A DNA stretch of 64,000 nt. Origin: CAISDA01 sp050258555. GTDB taxonomy: Bacteria; Bacteroidota; Ignavibacteria; UBA10030; UBA8401. The position numbers and the translations under genes are program-made. The stretch is taken from the NCBI GenBank assembly GCA_050258555.1, contig JBLMZA010000159.1:1-64000 (forward strand), written 5' to 3'. This document shows, piece after piece, positions 1 to 8,235 of this stretch. Positions within the stretch are counted from its first letter, which is position 1. Each line of letters begins with the position of its first letter. Below the pieces are notes generated by a model that worked only from the letters and a program-made list of their open reading frames with translations, did not search any database and was not told the origin of the DNA.

Positions 1-316
1 CTTCTGCGCACTTCTCGCAGACTTCGGCGCACGCTCCGCAGGTGGCATGATGCAGCGGCGAATTGTGCATCATGAAATGCGCGCTGGTCTGGCAGATCTC
101 GGCGCAGTCCAGAAGCATCCATACATGGTCGGCGATGGCGTCGAAGCCCCCGCGTTCGAGGCTGTGCGTGGCGGTGTCGCGGCAGATGTTGTGGCAATCG
201 GTGCAGTTCTTGATGCACCGCTGGAGTTCCTTCGAGACTTGGTCGATCGTCTTGACGTGCATCATCGGATCCATGTGGGAGCCCGATTGGCCGTGCATAT
301 CATGCTGATGAGCCAT
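1..316 (-). CDS. Four-helix-bundle copper-storage-type protein (Csp/DUF326), partial
   Basis: Proteins of this family hold Cu(I) on cysteines that line the core of a four-helix bundle. The minus strand reads open from an ATG at 316 to the window edge, 105 codons, so the C-terminal end is missing. Ten cysteines are visible at residues 34, 38, 41, 45, 71, 75, 93, 96, 100 and 103, in the CxxxC and CxxC spacing typical of the family, with many His and Met, including a His/Met-rich first 20 residues. No signal peptide is seen, so a cytosolic form is likely. An AAGGAG ribosome site lies 8 bases before the ATG. An inverted repeat at 348-371 lies just upstream and could be an operator. Copper binding is inferred from the family. 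Confidence 0.82.
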   Translation of the reverse strand, partial: MAHQHDMHGQSGSHMDPMMHVKTIDQVSKELQRCIKNCTDCHNICRDTATHSLERGGFDAIADHVWMLLDCAEICQTSAHFMMHNSPLHHATCGACAEVCEKCAE

Positions 317-347
317 AGGCACGACTCCTTTCATGATAAATGGTGAA

Positions 348-371
348 CGATACCGGATAGGTCAGGTATCG
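348..371. promoter_or_regulatory. Inverted repeat CGATACC-N10-GGTATCG, possible operator
   Basis: A perfect 7-bp inverted repeat with a 10-bp spacer sits 32 bp upstream of the copper-storage-type gene, between it and the divergent lipocalin gene. Its position fits an operator for a metal-responsive regulator, but no regulator gene is in view and the match to known copper operators is only general. Confidence 0.35.
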
Positions 372-494
372 GACACAACAGAGCGCTTTCTGAGATTGTT
401 CCCTCGGCAGACGGCTCGGGCAGGAACATTTCACACCGACCGGAAGTTTATGTATTCAAAGGACATACCATTCACCGACCAGGAGAGGCACCCT

Positions 495-1052
495 ATGTAC
501 AACATTGCTTTCGCACTTTTGATGATCGCCGCCGTGGGCGCCGCCCAGGAGACGCAGAACCGGCAGGTCACTGTCGTTCCCAGCATCGACGTGAAGCGCT
601 ATATGGGAACGTGGTACGAGATCGCGCGGCTGCCGAACACGTTTCAGAACAAGTGCGTGAGCGATGTGACGGCGACGTACTCGCTCATGGAGGACGGAGA
701 CATCCAGGTGGTGAACCGCTGCCGCAAAGCCGATGGATCGATGAGCGAAGCGACCGGACGCGCGAAGAAGGCGGATGACGACGGACCGAATACGAAACTG
801 AAAGTGCGTTTCGCGCCGGCGCTCTTGTCGTTCCTGCCGTTTGTATGGGGGGACTATTGGATCATCGATCTTGCGTCCGATTACAGCTATGCCGTTATCG
901 GCGATCCCGATCGCAAATATCTCTGGCTGCTTTCCCGCACGCCATCGATGGATGAAGTGAAAGTGCAGGCAATACTTGACCGAGTGAAGCGGCAGGGATA
1001 CGACCTGACGAAGCTTATCTATACGACGAATACGGCCAATAAGGGGAAGTGA
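495..1052 (+). CDS. Lipocalin family protein (Blc-like)
   Basis: A 185-residue bacterial lipocalin, a single eight-stranded barrel that binds small hydrophobic ligands such as lipids. The first family block is clear: a GTWYEIARLPN motif at residues 38-48, followed by the second and third conserved blocks around residues 110-160 (YWIIDLASDYSYAVIGDP and LWLLSRTP). The N-terminus MYNIAFALLMIAAVGAAQ looks like a short signal peptide without a lipobox, so the product is probably periplasmic rather than lipid-anchored. The reading frame is open further upstream to 333, but the ATG at 495 has an AGGAGAGG ribosome site directly before it and gives the family's usual length. It converges with the TonB-C gene. 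Confidence 0.88.
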   Translation: MYNIAFALLMIAAVGAAQETQNRQVTVVPSIDVKRYMGTWYEIARLPNTFQNKCVSDVTATYSLMEDGDIQVVNRCRKADGSMSEATGRAKKADDDGPNTKLKVRFAPALLSFLPFVWGDYWIIDLASDYSYAVIGDPDRKYLWLLSRTPSMDEVKVQAILDRVKRQGYDLTKLIYTTNTANKGK

Positions 1053-1073
1053 CCGTACGGCGCAGTTGCGCCC

Positions 1074-1466
1074 TCACTTCCGTACTCCGTCGGATTTCGG
1101 ATGCGCCGGCGGTTTCCTCTTGTCATCAGACAGTTTGTACTTGAAGGGCAGCACCACCCATGTCGCCACGGGTTTGCCGTTGATGATTGCCGGTTCGAAT
1201 TTCCATTTCATCGCCGCGAGCACGCTCGGCTGATTGAAGATCACATGATCTGTCTTCACCACCTCGGCCTTCTTCACATTGCCTTTTTCATCAATCAGCA
1301 TGTTGACCCATGTCATTCCCTGTATGCCGTTGCGGCGCGCCGAGTCGGGATAGGCAGGAGCCGGCGTGAAGCCTTTGATGGGCGTAGGTTCCTTCTGATA
1401 GGGCGGTTCCTCCTGCTGTCCGAAAAAGAAGACGCAGAGCAGAATCATTGCAAGCGTATGACTCAT
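1074..1466 (-). CDS. Secreted TonB C-terminal domain protein
   Basis: A 130-residue protein with an N-terminal signal sequence (residues 1-18) followed by a TonB C-terminal-type fold: the stretch PAYPDSARRNGIQGMTWVNM, then an MKWKFEPAIINGKPVATWV core near residues 86-104. Such domains contact outer-membrane TonB-dependent transporters. Unlike a full TonB it lacks a proline-rich periplasm-spanning region. The gene overlaps the anti-sigma gene by 4 bases (ATGA), so the two are translationally coupled in the sigma / anti-sigma operon. A role in signalling or in contacting a receptor is inference. The C-terminus is rich in Lys, Pro and Arg. Confidence 0.78.
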   Translation of the reverse strand: MSHTLAMILLCVFFFGQQEEPPYQKEPTPIKGFTPAPAYPDSARRNGIQGMTWVNMLIDEKGNVKKAEVVKTDHVIFNQPSVLAAMKWKFEPAIINGKPVATWVVLPFKYKLSDDKRKPPAHPKSDGVRK

Positions 1467-1885
1467 GGTTCACCTCCGTTCGAACGTGTCTCATGCGGCG
1501 GCGTTGCAACGACATCGACGATGGGCAGCGATGCCACGAAGACGTATTCCGTCTGCGGCTTCCCGGCCGGCGAAGGCGGATATATGATGCTGAAGATGAT
1601 GATGGACGCCGAAACGACGAGCCATGCCGCGGCCGCAGCGGCTGCCGGGAGGGAGAGGGAGAACTTCCGCTTCAGGAAAGGAATGCGCATCGGCGGAGGC
1701 GGTGCGGGTTTCCGCTCGGGCTCATGCGGCAGCATGAGCGAATCGAGGCGGATCGCCGAGCGAAGGAACGTCCGGCATTCGGCGCAAGCCCCAAGATGCC
1801 GGAACATGGCCGCGGTTTCCTCCGCGCTTGCTTCATCATCGATATAAGCGCTGATGAGTGCCTGATAGTCATCGCATAGTTTCAT
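1463..1885 (-). CDS. Anti-sigma factor with zinc-finger (zf-HC2) domain
   Basis: A 140-residue membrane anti-sigma factor that would hold the ECF sigma factor encoded just upstream. The N-terminal cytoplasmic part has the HxxxCxxC signature of the zinc-binding anti-sigma fold (H30, C34, C37), preceded by the usual YIDDEAS segment. A Pro-rich linker follows, then one transmembrane helix of Ala, Val and Ile at about residues 80-103, and a short periplasmic tail. It lies 51 bp after the sigma gene and overlaps the TonB-C gene by 4 bases, so the three form one operon on the minus strand. Confidence 0.87.
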   Translation of the reverse strand: MKLCDDYQALISAYIDDEASAEETAAMFRHLGACAECRTFLRSAIRLDSLMLPHEPERKPAPPPPMRIPFLKRKFSLSLPAAAAAAAWLVVSASIIIFSIIYPPSPAGKPQTEYVFVASLPIVDVVATPPHETRSNGGEP

Positions 1886-1936
1886 GTGTACCTCGCATGA
1901 ACAATATGAGGGAGATGATGCCGCCCCGCACGCATC

Positions 1937-2488
1937 TCAGATGTCGTGAGCGGAGGCTTCCCATAAAGGATGCAGCATCTGTATGAGCGCCTTGCGCGCC
2001 TTGAACAGGCGCGCCTTCACCGATGATACGCTCGACTGCGTGACGGCGGCAATTTCCTCGTATGACATCTGCTCGTAGACGCGCAGCATGATCGCTTCCC
2101 GGAAGCAGAGACGGAGTCGGCTGACGGCGTCTTCGACGATTTCATCGCGCTGTTTGATCATCATCAGCTCTTCCGGCGACTTGCCGTCCGATACGATCGA
2201 ATCGTCGGCTTCATCCATCTTCCTTCTGGCAAGCTCGTTGAACGCCTCGTTTCGGGCGCAGGCAAAGAGCCAGCTCCGCACCGATTGCCCGTTCCTGATT
2301 GCCGCGGCCGATGTCAGGAGCTTCACGAAGACATTCTGGACGATATCGTCCGCGCGATCCCGGTCGTTCAGGAGCCTCGTGCCGTAGCGCCGGATGCGCC
2401 CGCTGTAGCGCGTGTGGAGCTGCCGAAATCCGCTCTCATCGCCGCAGCGTACGAGCTCGAGCAATTCCATGTCCGATGGCGTTTCCAA
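1937..2488 (-). CDS. ECF-family RNA polymerase sigma factor
   Basis: A sigma-70 family factor of the ECF group with region 2 (DIVQNVFVKLL and a YSGRIRRYGTRLL segment) and region 4 (YEEIAAVTQSSVSSVKARLF, then KARKALIQML) in order. It should direct RNA polymerase to envelope-stress or surface-signal promoters and be restrained by the adjacent zf-HC2 anti-sigma factor. The frame is open far upstream, but that part is out of family character. I place the start at a TTG at 2488 (183 residues) because a GGAG ribosome site lies 6 bases before it. The ATG at 2470 is an alternative without a ribosome site. A possible -7 element (TATATTCG) lies at 2547-2554 on this strand. Confidence 0.88.
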   Translation of the reverse strand: METPSDMELLELVRCGDESGFRQLHTRYSGRIRRYGTRLLNDRDRADDIVQNVFVKLLTSAAAIRNGQSVRSWLFACARNEAFNELARRKMDEADDSIVSDGKSPEELMMIKQRDEIVEDAVSRLRLCFREAIMLRVYEQMSYEEIAAVTQSSVSSVKARLFKARKALIQMLHPLWEASAHDI

Positions 2489-2703
2489 TCGATGCTCCGT
2501 TCGTCTATTGATAGGACAGATGAAACGGCCGAAAGTTTCCGCTACACGAATATACGCAAAGCATGCATGCGTTCCATGCAGATTTTGCGCACTCTGCGGT
2601 CCCCATGCCTTCAACACGTCCATTTGAAGGAGGAAAAATATGGCACAATACATGATGGAATATTGTTGAAGCGGAACAGGAACCAACAACAAAGGAGAGA
2701 AGC

Positions 2704-3528
2704 ATGATGAAGAAACAGAATGTATTATCGCTGTGCGCGGCTGCGGCGTTCGGCATCGCCGCCATGGTTTCAGGATGCTCGAAAAGCGATTCGCCCTCCG
2801 GTGCGCCAAACGGACTGCAGTCGGTCAACATGAACATTTCATTCTCGAAGTCGCTCTCGTCGGGGCTGTCGAAAGCCTATGGCACCGAGGCGGCCGATTC
2901 GATACGCATCGACAGCGCGGTGGTGGTGCTGGCGCGTATCAAGTTCGAGTCGCACATCGATTCGGTGAGGATTGACGACGACGGCATGGGCGGCATGGGC
3001 GGCGGCATGATGGGACATGACAACGATTCGGATTATTCATTCAAGGGTCCCTTCGTGATTCATGTGCGCGACACGATCGGCATCAATTTCGCGAACTCCG
3101 ATCTTCCTCCCGGCACATACGACGGAATCAAGTTCAAGATCCATCGGCTGATGAGCGGCGAATACCGCGAGGACAGCGACATGCGCCATCACAGGAATAT
3201 GTTCTGGAACGACTCTTCGGTGGCGGGATCGAGCGTGACGGTGTGGGGATCGATTCTGAAGAACGGCACATGGACCCCGTTCAAATATGATTTCAATGGC
3301 GAAGTGGAATTCAAGATCAAAGGCAACTTTGTCGTGACGGAAGCGGGAAGCCCGGTCACGATCGCGTTGAACTTCAACATCGCGCGCTTCTTCGTCAGCT
3401 CGACCGGTGCGCTGCTCGATCCGACCGACACATCGGTGCAGAACCGCGAGCAGATCCGCAAGGCGATCTATGCCGCCTTCGGCGCGGGACGCTGCGGCTA
3501 TGACCGGGGAGACGGACGCCCGAGATAA
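2704..3528 (+). CDS. Lipoprotein, DUF4382-like, with Met/Gly/His/Asp-rich insert
   Basis: A 274-residue lipoprotein of unknown function. The signal peptide ends in a lipobox VSGC with the modified cysteine at residue 25. The rest resembles the DUF4382 beta-sandwich family of Bacteroidota surface lipoproteins, including the LPPGTYDGIKFKI segment. A striking insert near residues 90-110 alternates Gly, Met, His and Asp (GMGGMGGGMMGHDND), followed later by MRHHRNMFWND; these could bind a metal, which is inference. The ATG has an AAAGGAGAG ribosome site; a second ATG follows at once. It is divergent from the ECF sigma operon and ends at a strong terminator. Confidence 0.7.
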   Translation: MMKKQNVLSLCAAAAFGIAAMVSGCSKSDSPSGAPNGLQSVNMNISFSKSLSSGLSKAYGTEAADSIRIDSAVVVLARIKFESHIDSVRIDDDGMGGMGGGMMGHDNDSDYSFKGPFVIHVRDTIGINFANSDLPPGTYDGIKFKIHRLMSGEYREDSDMRHHRNMFWNDSSVAGSSVTVWGSILKNGTWTPFKYDFNGEVEFKIKGNFVVTEAGSPVTIALNFNIARFFVSSTGALLDPTDTSVQNREQIRKAIYAAFGAGRCGYDRGDGRPR

Positions 3529-3550
3529 AAAGCAGGCCAGTGTATTCAAG

Positions 3551-3593
3551 AAAAAAAGCGGAAGCATCCGATATGATGTTTCCGCTTTTTTTA
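3551..3593 (+). terminator. Rho-independent terminator after the lipoprotein gene
   Basis: Seventeen-base arms (3551-3567 and 3576-3592) pair with a single G-T wobble around an 8-base loop, ending in a run of seven T. It closes the lipoprotein transcript. Confidence 0.9.
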
Positions 3594-3625
3594 TTATGTT
3601 CACAAAAACATTCTCCGGAATTTCC

Positions 3626-4276
3626 ATGACTCCACGCATCAAGATCTGCTGCATTGCATCGCGCGATGAGGCGCGGCTCGCCGTATCCTTCGGCGCATCG
3701 GCCCTCGGCCTCGTAGGCCGCATGCCGAGCGGTCCGGGCCCCATTGCCGATGAGCTCATTTGCGGGATCGCCCGGTCCGTACCGCCGCCGATTGCCACAT
3801 TCCTTCTGACATGCGAAACCGAGCCCGGCGCGATCATTGCCCATCATGAACGGACGCAGACGAATACCATACAGCTTGTCGATGCGCAGCGCGAAGAGAC
3901 CTATGCCGAGCTCAGGCGCGGGATGCCGTCGGTGAAGCTCGTGCAGGTGATCCATGTGCGCTCTGAAGCTTCGGTCGAGGAGGCAGTGCGGATATCGGAG
4001 CATGTAGATGCGCTGCTGCTCGACAGCGGCAATCCGCTTCTGAAGGTGAAGGAGCTCGGAGGAACAGGACGCGTGCACGACTGGTCGCTGAGCCGTGCCA
4101 TTGTGGAGCAATCACGCGTGCCGGTATTTCTTGCGGGCGGACTTCATGCAGAGAATGTGAGGGAGGCGATCGACCGCGTTCAGCCCTTCGGCGTCGATCT
4201 CTGCAGCGGCATCAGGACCGCCGGCGCGCTCGATCCGGAAAAGCTCGAGCGCTTCGTGAATGCGGTTATGCGATGA
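3626..4276 (+). CDS. trpF: Phosphoribosylanthranilate isomerase
   Basis: Catalyses the Amadori rearrangement of N-(5-phosphoribosyl)anthranilate in tryptophan synthesis, a cytosolic (beta/alpha)8 barrel. The 216-residue product carries the KIC motif with the catalytic Cys at residue 8 and the LLLDS motif with the catalytic Asp at 133, followed by the phosphate-binding end FLAGGL and GVDLCSGI. The usual KICG is KICC here. No other trp genes are in view, so it is an orphan. The frame is open upstream, but the start at 3626 gives the family's length and N-terminus. It overlaps the convergent mnmA gene by 11 bases. Confidence 0.86.
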   Translation: MTPRIKICCIASRDEARLAVSFGASALGLVGRMPSGPGPIADELICGIARSVPPPIATFLLTCETEPGAIIAHHERTQTNTIQLVDAQREETYAELRRGMPSVKLVQVIHVRSEASVEEAVRISEHVDALLLDSGNPLLKVKELGGTGRVHDWSLSRAIVEQSRVPVFLAGGLHAENVREAIDRVQPFGVDLCSGIRTAGALDPEKLERFVNAVMR

Positions 4277-5387
4277 CCCGATCGATGACGGCGCCTCCGA
4301 CCATGTCGTCGCCTTCATAAAAGACGACGGACTGTCCCGGCGTGATCGACCGCTTTGCGGCGGTGAATTCGATGCGGACCGTGCCCGAGCCGTCGGCCGT
4401 ACCGTCCAGCTGCGTCACCAGTGCCTCATCGCCAGGATCCTTGTAGCGGATCTTGACGCTCAGCAGCCTGCCCTCACGCAGGTTGTCGTACTTCTGCAGG
4501 TTCAGCTGCGTCGCCGTGAGCGCCGTCCGGTAGAGATCCTTTTCATATCCCACGTTGATGATATTCTCTTTGTAGTTGATCTCCGTCACATAGAGCGGAT
4601 CGGGATGCGCGACGCCGAGTCCCTTTCGCTGACCGATGGTGTAGAAGGGGAATCCGCGATGGCGGCCGATCTTTTTTCCGTCGAGCATGATGCTGCCGCC
4701 GTGCACCTTCGTGTCGAGATCGGGCATCTTGTGCTTGAGGAACCGCTCGTAATTGTTGTCCGTGATGAAGCAGATCTCGAAACTTTCGCCCTTCGCCGCC
4801 GTCCGCAATCCGAATCTCTCGGCAATGGCACGGACCTCAGGCTTCGTCAGTTCAGCCAGCGGGAAGAGCGTGCGGCCGAGCGATTCCTGCGATACGTTCC
4901 AGAGCATGTACGACTGATCCTTGGTATGATCCTTCCCGCGTGAAATGACATGACGGCCCGTCGACTCGTCCGTGCGAAGCCGGGCATAGTGGCCCATGGC
5001 CACGTAATCGGCGCCGAGCTGACGGCCCTTGCGCAGCAGTTCCTCCCATTTGATCTTCCGGTTGCAGATGACGCACGGATTCGGCGTGCGTCCGTGCATG
5101 TACTCGTCGATGAAATTGTCGATGACGCTGCGGCCGAAGACGTCGGAGAAATCGAGGACGTAATGCGGAAAACCGAGCTGGGATGCGATGATGCGCGCAT
5201 CGTTGATGCCGTCGAGCGAGCAGCAGCTCTTGTCGCCTTCGATCGTTCCGCCGACGTCGTCGTAATTGAATGTCTTGATCGTGATGCCGATGACGTTCCA
5301 GCCCTGCTCGACCAGCAGCGCCGCCGCGACGGACGAATCGACGCCGCCGCTCATGCCCACCACGACTGTTTTTTTCTGTGTGCTCAT
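4266..5387 (-). CDS. mnmA: tRNA-specific 2-thiouridylase
   Basis: Adds sulfur to U34 of Lys, Glu and Gln tRNAs, using ATP and a persulfide relay. The 373-residue protein has the PP-loop SGGVDSS at 13-19, the catalytic cysteine in NPCVICN (C105) and the partner cysteine in FEICF (C206), followed by the central FYTIGQRKGLG and C-terminal beta-barrel regions. Length and order match the family. It lies 25 bp after the outer-membrane protein gene on the same strand and may be co-transcribed with it, and it overlaps trpF tail to tail. Confidence 0.96.
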   Translation of the reverse strand: MSTQKKTVVVGMSGGVDSSVAAALLVEQGWNVIGITIKTFNYDDVGGTIEGDKSCCSLDGINDARIIASQLGFPHYVLDFSDVFGRSVIDNFIDEYMHGRTPNPCVICNRKIKWEELLRKGRQLGADYVAMGHYARLRTDESTGRHVISRGKDHTKDQSYMLWNVSQESLGRTLFPLAELTKPEVRAIAERFGLRTAAKGESFEICFITDNNYERFLKHKMPDLDTKVHGGSIMLDGKKIGRHRGFPFYTIGQRKGLGVAHPDPLYVTEINYKENIINVGYEKDLYRTALTATQLNLQKYDNLREGRLLSVKIRYKDPGDEALVTQLDGTADGSGTVRIEFTAAKRSITPGQSVVFYEGDDMVGGAVIDRVIA

Positions 5388-5412
5388 CTTAATAATATAA
5401 TAAAATACCGGA

Positions 5413-7332
5413 TTAAAATGTCAAATCCGCCTGGAATGCCACCTCCGGCGCCGTGTTGCCCAATATTTCATCGTCGCCCGAACCCATCGTCTCCACGTTC
5501 CATTTCGACAAAAGTCCGTAGCGCAGCGTGAAGGCCATGCCCGAAACCGGAGCGTAATCGGCCATAACGAACATCCGCACGCCCTTTCCCGATAGCAGCG
5601 ACGTCGAAGCCGATCCGCGTATATCCGGCTCGTACACCGACAACGCCGCGTCGGCCGAGCCGGTATCGAAAAAGACCGCGCCCGCGGCAAGCGTCAGGCC
5701 CGCCCCCGAAAAACGCTTCGACACATCCGTCGCGGCAAGCAGGCCTTTTTCCGTCTGCGGAGCGATGGCATACGACACGCGCGTGAACTGGATGCGCTGC
5801 GTAAGCGTGTAGCGCAGCGGACTCGTATAGCGCACCATGAACCGCATTGTGGTCTGCCGTCGATCATCCAGGATGCCGGCCGCCGCGCCCTCCGGCACCA
5901 CCAGTTTCGTGCGCGTCTTGTATTTCATCTGCGCGGAATAGGTGAAATTTTTCGCGGCCATGCCATCGGCACGCAGCAGGTATTCCACGCCCCTGCGCGT
6001 GAAGAGTTCGGGATCGGTGATCGAGAAATGATCGACATACGAGAAGAGTCCGACTTCCTTCGCGATATTCCAGTCGAATCCGAAATACATGCCGCGTTCA
6101 CCGTTCACGATTCCGCGCTCGCCGAATGCATGGGCGAAGGGATTGTTGTACGTGTCGGCATAGGATCGGAGATGGACCGCAAAGGCGAAGGTGCGCGCGG
6201 CGCGGTAGACCGTGCCGATCACGGCGCTCAGCGACCGAGCCGTGTGTCCGGCGACCTCGCCGAAGACTGAATAGGGCGCACGCGAATACGAGAACGAACA
6301 TCCCGCCGCCTTCATCGATCCGCCTTCGAAGGCATAGGGACTCGATGCCGCAAGCGGCCTGTCGTATTTCGCCAACGCCGTGGTGAACGTTACTTCGGCC
6401 GATTCGAAGGGGCGCGCAGCGGCGATGAATCCGGCAGATTGCTCCGTCACGGCGTCGATCTTGCTGATTTCATTTTGCGTGCGGAAAAGACCCGAGGTAA
6501 AGAAGCTCGTGACCGTTCCCGATTCATCCATCGTGGCGGGAAGATTGCGGTGCGAGAGGAATCCGGTGAACGACCAGATGCCGTATGCGGCCGTGGCGGC
6601 CGCGCCGCGGAAGTAATGAAATTCGTCGCGCGAGAGATAGGGCAGCAATTCCGCCCCGTAATGTTTCGTCTGCGAGACGGAGATCGTTCCTTTGGAAAAC
6701 AGCGACGAGCGCGACAGGACGAGTCCTTCGCCGGCATTCACTGAAAACATGCCGGCAACGGCGTCTCTCAGAATGCCGAGATCGCCGGCCGCAACATAGC
6801 CCACGGCATGGCCGTTGCGGAACAGCTCGCCCGTATCGTGCTCGAGCAGGAAGCCCGCCGACACCGGCTGTGCATCGATCCTGAGCCGCTGTATGGAATG
6901 AAAGGGGGACCCCGTCCATTTGTGATCGCGCATGCCGCGGGTTTCGGCGAATGAATTTTCGATCGTGGATCGCAGTGCGACATGCATCGATCTCCACCAT
7001 GGTCCATCCTCCTCGGACGCAAGCGGAAAGGCGATGGACTCCATCGTCGGCGCGGCATCGTCGATGGAATCAGTGCCGATGCGCGCGGCATTTCCGGAAA
7101 GCGGAGAGGCCGAAAGCAGGCGCAGGGGATTCCCGCCGCCGGTGAATCGGCCATCCGCCCGGTGTCCCAGGTAATAGTCCATTTCATCGAGAAAGACCGA
7201 TGCGCCGATGCGGTCTTCTCCGGCTTCTTCAAGCATCGATTCGATCATGGGAATGGCCCGCCGTATGGAATCGGGCGGCGTCTGCGCCCATGCGGTCGAG
7301 AGGATGCACACGAATGCGGCGATCGTTTTCAT
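5413..7332 (-). CDS. Putative outer-membrane beta-barrel protein
   Basis: A 639-residue exported protein of unknown function. A signal peptide (residues 1-16, ending in AWAQ) is followed by an N-terminal region of about 70 residues and then long runs of alternating hydrophobic and polar residues typical of barrel strands, ending in a terminal Phe (ADLTF). The segment AGMFSVNAGEGLVLSRSSLF resembles the GQGLVL region of Bacteroidota barrel proteins that carry helix-hairpin-helix repeats, and NPLRLLSASPLSGNAARI may be a decayed hairpin repeat, but this is only suggestive. Its ATG overlaps the stop of the PorV-like gene by 4 bases, so the two are probably translated together. Confidence 0.65.
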   Translation of the reverse strand: MKTIAAFVCILSTAWAQTPPDSIRRAIPMIESMLEEAGEDRIGASVFLDEMDYYLGHRADGRFTGGGNPLRLLSASPLSGNAARIGTDSIDDAAPTMESIAFPLASEEDGPWWRSMHVALRSTIENSFAETRGMRDHKWTGSPFHSIQRLRIDAQPVSAGFLLEHDTGELFRNGHAVGYVAAGDLGILRDAVAGMFSVNAGEGLVLSRSSLFSKGTISVSQTKHYGAELLPYLSRDEFHYFRGAAATAAYGIWSFTGFLSHRNLPATMDESGTVTSFFTSGLFRTQNEISKIDAVTEQSAGFIAAARPFESAEVTFTTALAKYDRPLAASSPYAFEGGSMKAAGCSFSYSRAPYSVFGEVAGHTARSLSAVIGTVYRAARTFAFAVHLRSYADTYNNPFAHAFGERGIVNGERGMYFGFDWNIAKEVGLFSYVDHFSITDPELFTRRGVEYLLRADGMAAKNFTYSAQMKYKTRTKLVVPEGAAAGILDDRRQTTMRFMVRYTSPLRYTLTQRIQFTRVSYAIAPQTEKGLLAATDVSKRFSGAGLTLAAGAVFFDTGSADAALSVYEPDIRGSASTSLLSGKGVRMFVMADYAPVSGMAFTLRYGLLSKWNVETMGSGDDEILGNTAPEVAFQADLTF

Positions 7333-8216
7333 GGGTCGATTGAAATCCCGAATGTATGTGTGAGGCCGAGTTCCTGATGCGTGACGACGGCATACTGTAT
7401 TTCGAATGCGGAAAGCCGGATCCCGAGTCCGCCATACAATCGCGCCGGTCCTGTCGATGCGCCGGTGCGAAGCAGAAGGAAACTGACCGGCGAGGCTTCC
7501 ACGCCGGCATGAACGGATTCGGGATAGCGGACATCCTTGACGATGTCGAGCGCGAAGCGCGCCTGCGTGCCGAAGGCGTACGACATGCCGAGCATGACGA
7601 TGCGCGGAAGCTCATCGTTGTTCGAGCCGATGGCCGGATGGTTCACATTGAGAACCGATGCGCCGAGCGTGAGTCCGGTGACGGGTGAAGCCTGGATGCC
7701 GAGATCGATTCCCGATGCATGCGCCGAGCCGTAGCGCTCGATCGAGAGCGCATTATAGGAATACGAAATGCCGGCGGCGAACGCCTCGTCGAGTTTCACG
7801 GCATATGTCAGCATGAGCGCATGCTCACGGTAGAGGGAAGATCCGAACCGGGTGGCCGTGCACTGAAGCGTTCCAAAGTGAAAGGGCATGGCGGCAGACA
7901 TGCCGATGCGCGAGAGTTCCGGCAGGCCGAATGGGGAGGGTGAATGAAACAGCGAGAGATGCACCGAAGTGATGCCGGCAGGGGAAGCGGGATTCTTTTG
8001 GACGCAATCGGCGTCGGTTCCGGCGCATCCTGCCAGTGCGCGCCCGGCCAGCGATGCGGGCTGTGCCAGGCGCTCGAAGCTCGCCCATGCACAGTCGGCA
8101 GCGGAGAAGAACGCAAGAGTCACCAGGCAGGCGGAGAAACATCCGAAATGAAATGCCGGCGTTGCGCTCTTGAATGCCGAGGAAGAAGTTTCTATATTTC
8201 CTGCACACTCCACCAC
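7329..8216 (-). CDS. PorV/PorQ-like outer-membrane protein
   Basis: Resembles the small barrel family of PorV/PorQ proteins, which help move or attach T9SS cargo. After a signal sequence ending in ADCAWA come a PASLAGRALAG segment, the NPASPAGITSV segment and a PFGLPELSRIG stretch, in the same order as family N-termini, then beta strands to the end. The start is unclear. The frame is open to an ATG at 8354, but that would run through the divergent gene and its promoter. I use the GTG at 8216 (8213 is equal), which gives about 295 residues and an unusually long leader before the signal sequence. Confidence 0.62.
   Translation of the reverse strand: MVECAGNIETSSSAFKSATPAFHFGCFSACLVTLAFFSAADCAWASFERLAQPASLAGRALAGCAGTDADCVQKNPASPAGITSVHLSLFHSPSPFGLPELSRIGMSAAMPFHFGTLQCTATRFGSSLYREHALMLTYAVKLDEAFAAGISYSYNALSIERYGSAHASGIDLGIQASPVTGLTLGASVLNVNHPAIGSNNDELPRIVMLGMSYAFGTQARFALDIVKDVRYPESVHAGVEASPVSFLLLRTGASTGPARLYGGLGIRLSAFEIQYAVVTHQELGLTHTFGISIDP
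8170..8200 (+). promoter_or_regulatory. Bacteroidota-type promoter for the DUF4835 gene
   Basis: TTG at 8170-8172, 20 bp, then TATATTTC at 8193-8200, close to the Bacteroidota -33 / -7 consensus (TTTG, about 19-21 bp, TAnnTTTG). The predicted leader is about 30 nt. Confidence 0.72.
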
Positions 8217-8235
8217 ATGTTTCGAAAGGATCCGT

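Noticed and set aside
1059..1072. Hairpin GGCGCA-GT-TGCGCC between lipocalin and TonB-C genes
   Set aside because: Short stem, 2-base loop and no T run.
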